A stretch of 49,536 nt of DNA from CAZTZL01 sp964617625 (GTDB lineage Bacteria; Zhuqueibacterota; QNDG01; DSAB01). Each line of letters opens with the position of its first letter. The first letter of the stretch is position 1. The notes under the pieces were generated by a model. That model had not been told where the DNA came from. It saw only the letters and a list, made by a program, of their open reading frames with translations, and searched no databases. Shown here piece after piece: positions 35,063 to 42,731 of this stretch. The DNA is taken from NCBI GenBank assembly GCA_964617625.1, contig CAZTZL010000016.1:1-49536 (forward strand), given 5' to 3'. The position numbers and the translations under genes were made by a program.

Positions 35063-35979
35063 CAGGCATGATCAATAAGTCCAATCCGCCTCATAGTTTT
35101 ACCAAAACCAAATTCGTTCTGCGTAAAGAACGCTATCAGACTGCTTCAAAAGCTCTGTTTTTAATCATGTCCGGTTTTATGATTGTCCCGCTTCTTTTTA
35201 TTATTGCCTATTTGATCTATCATGCTCTGCCATCTTTGAACTGGGAATTTCTGGTTGATGTCCCCAAAAGAGGAATGCGGGAGGGCGGAATTTGGCCGGC
35301 ATTTATCGGCACGCTTTATCTGGTGGTTATTTCACTGGCCATTGCGGCACCGATCGGCGTCTTTGCGGCCATATACCTGAATGAATATGCCCGGGACAAT
35401 TGGTTTAACCGGATTATCAATTTGGCCGTGATTAATCTTGCGGGCGTACCCAGCATCGTACATGCTCTATTCGGACTCGGTGCATTTGTTTATGCTGCAC
35501 GATTCGGTTATTCAATTATATCAGCCTCATTAACCCTGGCAATCATGACGCTGCCTGTTATCATTGCCAGCACACGGGAAGCATTAAACGCAGTCCCAAT
35601 GTCTTTTCGTGAAGCCTGCTGGAACGTCAGTGCCACCCGTTGGCAGACAATTCGTGCCATCGTGCTCCCCAATTCTATCAGCGGTATTCTGACCGGTATC
35701 ATTTTACAGGTTAGCCGGGCAGCAGGTGAAACGGCGCCGATCATGTTTACAGGTGTTGTCTTTTACAAAGCCGTTAGCCGCGGTGACCTCTTTCCCTATC
35801 ATTTAAACGAGCAGTGTATGGCATTGTCCATGCACCTGTATACGGTTGCCACACAGGTGCCCAATGTCAAAGAATCCATACCGTACGCCACAGCGGTTGT
35901 TTTGTTATGTTCGGTTCTGCTTGTCAATGTCAGTGCTATCGTCCTGAGAATCTGGCTTCGAAATCGCAAGAAATGGTAG
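35059..35979 (+). CDS. pstA: Phosphate ABC transporter permease
   Basis: 306 residues, six helices. The EAA loop is REACWNVSATRWQTIRAIVLPNSISGILTG. LAGVPSIVHALFGLGAF is the PstA counterpart of the PstC motif, and the N-terminal segment shows the extra length of PstA. It is coupled to pstC and followed after four bases by the first pstB-like gene, implying one transcript. Confidence 0.95.
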   Translation: MTGMINKSNPPHSFTKTKFVLRKERYQTASKALFLIMSGFMIVPLLFIIAYLIYHALPSLNWEFLVDVPKRGMREGGIWPAFIGTLYLVVISLAIAAPIGVFAAIYLNEYARDNWFNRIINLAVINLAGVPSIVHALFGLGAFVYAARFGYSIISASLTLAIMTLPVIIASTREALNAVPMSFREACWNVSATRWQTIRAIVLPNSISGILTGIILQVSRAAGETAPIMFTGVVFYKAVSRGDLFPYHLNEQCMALSMHLYTVATQVPNVKESIPYATAVVLLCSVLLVNVSAIVLRIWLRNRKKW

Positions 35980-35983
35980 CTTA

Positions 35984-36748
35984 ATGGAATTAAACAATAT
36001 CACTATAGAAATTGAGAATTTGCGGCTGGCTTATGGTGTGAAAGAAGTGATTCATGGTCTGACCTTTAACATTTATCGAAATGAAATTTTCAGCATTATC
36101 GGACCGGCACAATCCGGAAAAACATCGTTCTTGCGCTGTCTGAACCGTACTATCGACTTTACAAGCCATGCTACCGTATCGGGAACCATACGAGTGGATG
36201 GAGAGAATATCCGTCGCGTAAAGGATATTTATGCTCTCCGCCGTAAAATCGGGATGGTAGCGCCAATGCCGGTCGGACTGCCGTTGAGTATATATGATAA
36301 TGTTGCATTCGCACCACGCAGTGCAGGAATGAAAAAAAAGGCGGAACTGGATGAAATTGTGGAACGCAGTTTGAAACACGCCGCTCTCTGGGATGAGGTG
36401 AAAGACCGTCTTAATACTCTGGGCACGGCCCTTTCCGGCGGCCAGCAGCAACGCCTTACCATTGCACGGGCGCTTTCACACCAGCCGGAAATACTGTGTC
36501 TGGACGAGTTCTCCATTGCAATCGATCCGGTAACCACCATGCGCATCGAAGACGTTTTAAAAGAACTCCGCAAGGAAATAACGATCATACTAGTAACCAA
36601 CCTGACACAGCAGGCACGCCGCCTGGCTGACCGTACCATGTTTCTCTGGAATGGCGACTGTATTGAACTGGATCGCACTGAAGTGATCTTTTCCGATCAT
36701 CCCGCTGATCGCAAAACCTATGAATATATAAATGGAATATTTGGATAG
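35984..36748 (+). CDS. PstB-like ATPase with signature kept but Q-loop and switch His lost
   Basis: 254 residues, clearly of the PstB family by its whole-length pattern (SLKHAALWDEVKDRL, RTMFLWNGDCIELDRTEVIFSD). Aromatic A-loop Tyr17, Walker A GPAQSGKT (40-47), signature LSGGQQQR (150-157) and Walker B ILCLDE (170-175) are present. Missing are the Q-loop Gln (GMVAP, with Ala93-Pro94 where PstB has Phe-Gln; codon CCA at 36263) and the switch His (VTN, Asn206; codon AAC at 36599). The D-loop is IAID rather than SALD. Alone it should hydrolyse ATP poorly. It is separated by five bases from the second copy, which has the opposite defects. Confidence 0.9.
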   Translation: MELNNITIEIENLRLAYGVKEVIHGLTFNIYRNEIFSIIGPAQSGKTSFLRCLNRTIDFTSHATVSGTIRVDGENIRRVKDIYALRRKIGMVAPMPVGLPLSIYDNVAFAPRSAGMKKKAELDEIVERSLKHAALWDEVKDRLNTLGTALSGGQQQRLTIARALSHQPEILCLDEFSIAIDPVTTMRIEDVLKELRKEITIILVTNLTQQARRLADRTMFLWNGDCIELDRTEVIFSDHPADRKTYEYINGIFG

Positions 36749-36753
36749 AGAAT

Positions 36754-37518
36754 ATGAATTTCAGCATTCAAACACAGAATCTGAACTTGTGGTACGGGCA
36801 ATTTCAAGCTCTCATTAATGTAAACATTAAAGTCAAACACGGACTAATCACTTCGCTGATCGGACCGAGTGGTTGTGGAAAAACAACCTTGCTGCGCTGT
36901 TTTAACCGCATCAACGAGCGCCTCAATTACGTTCGGACAGAAGGGGAAATTATCATCCTCGGCAAAAACATTTTCGACCAGGATGTATCATTAATCGAAC
37001 TGCGCAAATCCGTGGGTATGGTTTTCCAGCGGCCCAATCCTCTGCCTATTTCTGTTTATGAAAACGTCGTGTTCGGTCTGCGTATTCATAATCCGTTTAA
37101 TACATTCAATAAAAAACAACTGGATGAAGTCGTTGAAAAAGCACTGATTGAAGTCGGCCTGTGGAAAGACCTCAAGGATCGGCTCAAAGTGAAATCAACC
37201 ACCCTGCAGTTGGAACAACAGCAGAAGCTATGCATCGCTCGACTTTTACCATTAAAACCCGAAATCATTTTAATGGATGAACCCGCCTCTGCTTTAGATG
37301 TTGAAGGAACGGCTGCCATAGAAGAAATGATGTACAATCTGCGGCAACGCTATACCATCGTTGTTGTGACGCATAACATGGCACAGGCGCGCCGTGCCAG
37401 CGATGAATGTATCTTCATGCTGTTGGGTGAAGTAATCGAGCACGAAAGGACAGAAGTCCTGTTTGTCAATCCCCGCCATCCCAAAACAGCCGAATACATT
37501 GAAGGGCGCTACGGATAA
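36754..37518 (+). CDS. PstB-like ATPase with catalytic core kept but signature lost
   Basis: 254 residues, PstB family. Walker A GPSGCGKT (37-44), Q-loop GMVFQRPNPLP (Gln92), Walker B ILMDEPASALD (Asp175, Glu176) and switch His (VTHNM, His207) are intact. The signature reads LQLEQQQK at 151-158 (codons at 37204-37227) where PstB has LSGGQQQR. The signature of one subunit completes the ATP site of the other, so a homodimer of this protein would have no complete site. With the preceding gene it can form exactly one. It is the last gene of the pst operon. Confidence 0.92.
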   Translation: MNFSIQTQNLNLWYGQFQALINVNIKVKHGLITSLIGPSGCGKTTLLRCFNRINERLNYVRTEGEIIILGKNIFDQDVSLIELRKSVGMVFQRPNPLPISVYENVVFGLRIHNPFNTFNKKQLDEVVEKALIEVGLWKDLKDRLKVKSTTLQLEQQQKLCIARLLPLKPEIILMDEPASALDVEGTAAIEEMMYNLRQRYTIVVVTHNMAQARRASDECIFMLLGEVIEHERTEVLFVNPRHPKTAEYIEGRYG

Positions 37519-37887
37519 GAAAATCCAGTTCAATGTATTTGTTGAGTTTTTTTCAAAGAAGTCTTATATAAGGCCGACAGCGATCCACTCCGCAAGCGTA
37601 AGAATTCGTACTGAGCTTGGATATAATTACTTAAAATTGATTTAAAATAAATCATAGCAAGCAAGATTCCAATCGAAGTCGAAACATCAACTGCATAAAC
37701 ACTGCCGAACCAGCACAATTTGGGAACTGTATCCTACGTTGTGAATCTTCTGAAAGTCTATGCTGACCACGAGCTGACGTCGATTGTCCCGGACTACCTC
37801 ATTGAATGTGCACCAAAGCCACAAACCCGGGAATGAAATATTGAAATAAGCCGGATCAAGCATCCGGCCGCAGGAAGGAGGACGGTC
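37519..37887 (+). other. Intergenic region with a possible gene remnant
   Basis: Between the pst operon and the phosphoesterase gene. A plus-strand frame open from 37699 to a TGA at 37834-37836 encodes about 45 residues (ending LIECAPKPQTRE) and has GC-richer, gene-like codon use, but no start site of its own except a GTG at 37741. It could be the tail of a decayed gene. I do not recognise it. Confidence 0.3.
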
Positions 37888-38784
37888 ATGTCAGTAGACA
37901 AGCGCCTCACCGAAGTGTTCCGATCATCACAGGAGATTCCCTTTGATGACGGATCAAAATTTATTCTTTTCAGCGACTGTCACAGGGGCGACAACAGCTG
38001 GGCCGACGATTTCGCCGGCAACCAGAACCTGTTCTTTTTTGCCCTGCAGCACTACTTCGATAATGGATTCACTTATATCGAGATCGGGGACGGCGACGAG
38101 CTTTACGAAAACAAGCGCTTCTCGATTATCCGCGAAGCCCACAGCAACGTCTTCTGGCTGATGCGCGAATTTTACAACAAAGAACGTTTCATCATGATCC
38201 ACGGAAACCATGACATGGAGCGATCAGATCCGATGGTTGTCGCCAAAACTCTCAATCGTTACAGCGATCATGGACGTGCCAAAGGGAAAGAAGAGCCTCT
38301 GTTCGAAGGCATCCGGGTTCACGAGGGCATTGTGCTCAAACACGACCCGACAGGAGGGAAGATCTTTCTCGCGCACGGCCATCAGGGTGACGGGATCAAC
38401 GACCGGCGTTGGAAGTTCGGCCGATTTTGGGTCCGATATATCTGGAAGCCGTTTCAGCTTTTCGGTTTCAATGACCCGACACGGCCTGCCAAAAACTACA
38501 GGAGGCGCAGCAAACTCGAAGAAAAAATTCAGGCTTGGGTGGAGAAGAATCATCAGCCGGCTATTTTTGGGCACACACACAGGCCTTACTTTGCATCGGA
38601 AGACCAGCCGCCTTATTTCAACGACGGCAGCTGTGTTCATCCTCGCTGCATCACCGGCATCGAAATAGACAGGGGGAATATCCAGTTGATCAAATGGTGG
38701 CTCTGTCCGGACAAGACTGGCCGTTTGTGCGTCACAAGAGAGATATTGGAAGGGCCAAGAAAAGTCGCGTCTCTGTTCGAATAG
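37888..38784 (+). CDS. Metallophosphoesterase, LpxH/UDP-2,3-diacylglucosamine pyrophosphatase-like
   Basis: 298 residues with the complete calcineurin-fold set: FSDCHRGDN, IGDGDELYE (Asp ligand of the GD motif), IHGNHDMERSD, LAHGHQGDG and GHTHRPYF. It is longer than E. coli LpxH and reads like the generic COG2908 group. The substrate (nucleotide-lipid or other phosphodiester) is not determined. A strong Shine-Dalgarno (GGAAGGAGGACGGTC) precedes the ATG. It lies next to the pst operon but with its own leader. Confidence 0.88.
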   Translation: MSVDKRLTEVFRSSQEIPFDDGSKFILFSDCHRGDNSWADDFAGNQNLFFFALQHYFDNGFTYIEIGDGDELYENKRFSIIREAHSNVFWLMREFYNKERFIMIHGNHDMERSDPMVVAKTLNRYSDHGRAKGKEEPLFEGIRVHEGIVLKHDPTGGKIFLAHGHQGDGINDRRWKFGRFWVRYIWKPFQLFGFNDPTRPAKNYRRRSKLEEKIQAWVEKNHQPAIFGHTHRPYFASEDQPPYFNDGSCVHPRCITGIEIDRGNIQLIKWWLCPDKTGRLCVTREILEGPRKVASLFE

Positions 38785-38983
38785 CTACAGTGCAGTAAAC
38801 AGGGAATTGTTTTCTAATTCGATTCAATTGATTCACCGGTCCAAATCCAGAAAATTTTCAGCTATTCTCGTTTGAAGCCATACTTCTATAAGAATGTACC
38901 AAGCCTGCTCATTCTGATTCCGGTATGCCTTTTGAAAAACCACGGTCTGTTCAGGTATCCTCCCAAGTATGTTTGCATAGATA

Positions 38984-39415
38984 CTATTTTACAGGTTCCG
39001 GTATTTCTGACGGTGAATCCGGTGGTTTTTGAAAGCGAGAATGATGAAAAGACGGCCCGCGGGTTAATTTGGATCTTCCAAGAAACATGCTTTTTTGCAG
39101 CCTCTGTCTCTGTTCCTCAGTAAGGATAGAATCAATATCGGTTTTCAAACTATCCATCAGGTCGCGAAACGCCTCATGCTGTTTATCCATTTCCTCAAAA
39201 TGTTTTTTCAACACTTTTTCCAATTGAACGCGCTGCACTTCTGTTGGTTGAATGAGATCCTCAAAGCGTTGAATAAATCCATCTTCGGTACGTAACCTGT
39301 GAATATGCTTTCTGAACTGACCCCGTAAAAAAGTAGCATGAAGCAATATCCCAACCACGACTCCAATGATTAACGTACCAAACAACAACCCGATTGTTTT
39401 GTATCTTGTTTTCAT
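38984..39415 (-). CDS. Spy/CpxP-like periplasmic protein with N-terminal anchor
   Basis: 143 residues: one membrane helix (IGLLFGTLIIGVVVGILLHATF), then a helical periplasmic domain carrying an LTEEQ motif (SILTEEQRQRLQ) and an earlier IQPTEVQ. Those repeated LTxxQ-like motifs are the mark of the Spy/CpxP/heavy-metal-resistance (CnrX) family of periplasmic sensors or chaperones. It follows the anti-sigma gene by four bases, so the three genes are one operon. It is probably a sensor subunit acting on the anti-sigma factor. Confidence 0.8.
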   Translation of the reverse strand: MKTRYKTIGLLFGTLIIGVVVGILLHATFLRGQFRKHIHRLRTEDGFIQRFEDLIQPTEVQRVQLEKVLKKHFEEMDKQHEAFRDLMDSLKTDIDSILTEEQRQRLQKSMFLGRSKLTRGPSFHHSRFQKPPDSPSEIPEPVK

Positions 39416-39419
39416 AATT

Positions 39420-39845
39420 CTACTCCTGTATCCATTCTACTCTTAAGTCAAATGCTTCATCGAGCGTGATATCGGAATGATTCACCACACCGGCAAAAGC
39501 CACATCGCCGTTCCGAACCGCCTGATAAGACAACATAATGATGATGAAAATCACTGCTCCAATAGCGACAGGACGAAAAACCTCCTTCAGCGCAAAAAAG
39601 AATGTCTCCTCGGCAGGTTTGCGCTTTGTAAACGTTTCGATACGGTGCATGACACGTTCTGCAAAGAACGGGCGGAATTTGTATTTTCCACTCTTATGAA
39701 TGGATTGTCGCATGATTTTGAGCTGCTCCAGCTCAAGTCTTAAAGTTTCGGAGCAATTAATTACCTCTTCAAGCCGGTGCTGTTCTTGAGGGGTCAGTGG
39801 TTCGTCAAGAGAGCGAAGCAGTAGATTGTAAATTTTCTTGCTCAT
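39420..39845 (-). CDS. Anti-sigma factor, one membrane helix
   Basis: 141 residues. The first 75 residues are soluble and charged with LTPQEQHRLEEVINCSETLRLELEQL, resembling the zinc-less anti-sigma domain (short helical repeats). One membrane helix (VAIGAVIFIIIMLSYQAV) and a short periplasmic tail ending EWIQE follow. It overlaps the end of the sigma factor gene by 41 bases, which favours stoichiometric translation of the pair. It should hold the sigma factor at the membrane until a periplasmic signal arrives. Confidence 0.82.
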   Translation of the reverse strand: MSKKIYNLLLRSLDEPLTPQEQHRLEEVINCSETLRLELEQLKIMRQSIHKSGKYKFRPFFAERVMHRIETFTKRKPAEETFFFALKEVFRPVAIGAVIFIIIMLSYQAVRNGDVAFAGVVNHSDITLDEAFDLRVEWIQE

Positions 39846-40404
39846 TGCTTACTCCAAAATATGGGGTTAACAGTTCCTTCAATTTTTTCTGGGCACGTGC
39901 CAGACGCGAGAGTACAGTACCCACGGGAATGCCAAGCATCTTTGCAGTTTCTCGAGTCGAATAACCTTCAATAATACGAAGAATTACGATGGAACGGAAG
40001 GATGGCGTCAGCTGTAGAATCGCTTTCCGTACAATTTCTTTATCTTCGTTATAGAGGTCATTGGATCTGATAGAATAATCAGAAATTTCTGATTCGATCG
40101 ACTGATCCCAAAATATAAACCGTCTCCTCTTTTTCCGCCCTAAGGCATTTAATGACAGATTGATGGCAATGCGTGTTAAATACGTCGTCAATTTCGCCTC
40201 TCCCCGAAATTGATCCAGATGCTTGTAAAACCGAATAAATACCTCCTGACCGACATCTTCCGCTTCTGGTCCGAAACCAATCATGCCGATTACAATCGCA
40301 GCCACACGATCTTTATAACGTAGAACGATCTCCCTGAATGCATCGTGATTGCCTGAACGGCTTTCCAGAATCAACTCTTCGTCTGTGCGTTTTGACCATT
40401 CCAT
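39805..40404 (-). CDS. ECF sigma factor (RpoE-like)
   Basis: 199 residues. Region 2 contains AEDVGQEVFIRFYKHLDQFRGEAKLTTYLTRIAIN, and region 4 contains LTPSFRSIVILRIIEGYSTRETAKMLGIPVGTVLSRLARAQKKL. It directs RNA polymerase to a regulon that would include the operon itself in most relatives. Its start codon is preceded by a divergent 240-base region facing the ATP-grasp gene. The tail after region 4 (YFGVSNEQENLQSTASLS) overlaps the anti-sigma start. Confidence 0.93.
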   Translation of the reverse strand: MEWSKRTDEELILESRSGNHDAFREIVLRYKDRVAAIVIGMIGFGPEAEDVGQEVFIRFYKHLDQFRGEAKLTTYLTRIAINLSLNALGRKKRRRFIFWDQSIESEISDYSIRSNDLYNEDKEIVRKAILQLTPSFRSIVILRIIEGYSTRETAKMLGIPVGTVLSRLARAQKKLKELLTPYFGVSNEQENLQSTASLS

Positions 40405-40643
40405 ATTTCTAAATATTGGACAATAAATTCATCCGTTATATTCCAAAAATAGAAGTTCCATACCTGGCTCATCCCATTGGGCCTCCGCCATTCAACATGC
40501 AATCTAAATTAATTTCATTCGAAATTCAAGCGATTTCCGATGATAGGAATTTGAAAAAATGTTTGATAAATTGCTAATTTCTTCCTATTTTGGCATTTGA
40601 GAATATTGCATTTTAATATATTTTTATTAATCCAAGAGACAAA

Positions 40644-42653
40644 ATGGCGAATAAAAAATTTACTGTGGCCATTTCGTGCATCGGCTCGGGAATAGGACAA
40701 TCCATCATAAACTCTCTCCGCTTTTCTCCTCTGCCGATTCAAACAGTCGGATTCGGCAACAATGCCTTTGCTTACGGAGCGTACGATTGCGATCTGCATG
40801 AATATGTCCCCTCTATCTATGCCCCCGATTACGCGGAATACCTGCTGGGAAAATGTCTTCTTCATCATGTGGACCTGATTATACCGGGAATGGATCACGA
40901 TGCATGGATCCTGTCGGAAAATGCAGAACGGTTCCAATCGTCTGGAATTAAAGTTCTGACATCAGATAAAAAGCTCCACGCTATGTGCCGGGACAAAGAA
41001 TCCATCTGCAAAGAATTGAGAACCTTCTCCGAACATTTTATCAGATGCTATAATAAAATGAATTTTCTTGAAGGTATAAAAAAGGGAGAATTGTCCTGTC
41101 CCTGCATCGCAAAACCCCGAAACGGATCGGGATCAATAGGAATCAAGATATTGAATAAGGAACAGGATTTTAATACGATCACAGATGATTATTTCATTCA
41201 GGAACTCATTTATCCGAACAGCAAAGACTCAAATCGCCAAAAATTCATGGACGAACTTAAAAATGGCCGCGTCTCGCAGCTGTCCGAAATATCCATACAA
41301 ATTGTCATCGATGTGAAGGGCAGAGAAATTGGAAGAATGGCGAGCCGGAACAACTTAAAAAACGGCGTTCCCATTGAAATCATTCCTGTCGCTGATCCAG
41401 CCATCTGGAATGCTGTGGATAAAATTCTCCCCCGTCTTCTGGAACTGGGCATGCGAGGACCCGTGAATATTCAAGGACGTATCACGGATGAAGGAATGAA
41501 ATTTTTCGAAATCAATCCAAGATTTACAGGTATCACATGGCTGAGAGCGATGATGGGATTTAACGAAGTTGAAGAATGCGTGAAGAGCTGGCTCGGCATC
41601 CCTTCAGCAAAGGGTAAAATGGTTATCAATAATAAAAAATTCGGAATCAGACAGGTCGCCGATAAAGCAATTCCGGTCGTGCGGGAAGAAAACGTGCATC
41701 ACCTTTGTTCTCATTTAAATAAGGAAAAAACAGAAGACCGGAAAGTGCTTCTGATCACTGGAAGCAGCGGATATTTGGGAAGAAATTTTATTAACGTGAT
41801 TCACAGCTCCGGCCTTTACACAATATGGGCGCTGAGTCTGGATAAAGAGAACACCCGTAAAGTGTTGGATCATAAAGTGGATCGATACTTTGACAGGAAT
41901 GATTTTCAAAACGGCAATATCGCTATCGGCAATATCGACACACTGCTTCATTTTGGATTCGCGCGCCCCCACTGCGGTAACGATCAAATCGCGGACAGCC
42001 TTACTTTTACAAACGAGCTTTTCAGATATGCAGGAACATATCATGTTCCCGAGATCATCAATATTTCATCTCAAAGCGTTTACGGTCAGGGAACAATCCC
42101 TCCCTGGAAAGAAAATACAACCGTCTTTCCGTCCACACCCTACGCATCTGCAAAATACGCCACCGAACTGATGCTCGAGTCGGAAAAAAAATTGAATAAC
42201 CACATCCATATTACATCCATACGATTGGCCAGTTTGACCGGCGGCCAAAGCGGACTGCAGCTCATCGATATTGTCGCCAAATTTGTTATTCAGGCGCTTG
42301 AGGGCAAACCGATCGAAATTGACGGACAGCATATTCTTGAAAGACTCGACGTAAGAGACGCTGTGGACGGTTTAGTCAAACTTTTTTCGCTTCCGTCCGG
42401 CACATGGAAGCCGGTTTACAATCTTGGACGAGGAGAAACCTTCAGTGTTGATGAATTGGCCGAAAAAGTGATCGAACAAGTCCGTCTTGTAAAAGGTGAG
42501 ACTGCTTCCTGTATTATTAAAAAAGAGGGAAACAAAAATTCAAATTTCGGTATGGACAGCAGTGCCTTTTTTCAGGCTACACACTGGAAACCCAAATACT
42601 CCCTGAGCGAGACGATTCAATCTTTGATTGAATATCTGGATGATAAAATATAA
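40644..42653 (+). CDS. ATP-grasp domain fused to an NAD-dependent epimerase/dehydratase (SDR)
   Basis: 669 residues. Residues 1-340 are an ATP-grasp ligase of the carbamoyl-phosphate-synthase-like type. Its pre-ATP-grasp fold starts VAISCIGSGIGQSIINS; CIAKPRNGSGSIG (154-166) is the nucleotide-binding loop and FFEINPRFTG (287-295) binds Mg-ATP. Residues 366-669 are an extended SDR with GSSGYLGR (373-380), SSQSVYG (475-481) and YASAK (Tyr500, Lys504). Thus one chain could activate or ligate a carboxylate and also epimerise/dehydrate a sugar or sugar-like acid. I know of no characterised enzyme with this exact pair. It lies upstream of the MFS transporter and sugar cassette. Confidence 0.85.
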   Translation: MANKKFTVAISCIGSGIGQSIINSLRFSPLPIQTVGFGNNAFAYGAYDCDLHEYVPSIYAPDYAEYLLGKCLLHHVDLIIPGMDHDAWILSENAERFQSSGIKVLTSDKKLHAMCRDKESICKELRTFSEHFIRCYNKMNFLEGIKKGELSCPCIAKPRNGSGSIGIKILNKEQDFNTITDDYFIQELIYPNSKDSNRQKFMDELKNGRVSQLSEISIQIVIDVKGREIGRMASRNNLKNGVPIEIIPVADPAIWNAVDKILPRLLELGMRGPVNIQGRITDEGMKFFEINPRFTGITWLRAMMGFNEVEECVKSWLGIPSAKGKMVINNKKFGIRQVADKAIPVVREENVHHLCSHLNKEKTEDRKVLLITGSSGYLGRNFINVIHSSGLYTIWALSLDKENTRKVLDHKVDRYFDRNDFQNGNIAIGNIDTLLHFGFARPHCGNDQIADSLTFTNELFRYAGTYHVPEIINISSQSVYGQGTIPPWKENTTVFPSTPYASAKYATELMLESEKKLNNHIHITSIRLASLTGGQSGLQLIDIVAKFVIQALEGKPIEIDGQHILERLDVRDAVDGLVKLFSLPSGTWKPVYNLGRGETFSVDELAEKVIEQVRLVKGETASCIIKKEGNKNSNFGMDSSAFFQATHWKPKYSLSETIQSLIEYLDDKI

Positions 42654-42731
42654 AACTGACCTTTTCCCTTACGGATGTATTCTAAATGATATAAACAAAT
42701 TAGCAAATATAAACGATATCAGATAATTTCA

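Noticed and set aside
37888..38784. Considered the metallophosphoesterase part of the pst operon
   Set aside because: A 370-base spacer and a separate strong Shine-Dalgarno argue against it; its motifs are of the LpxH-like class.
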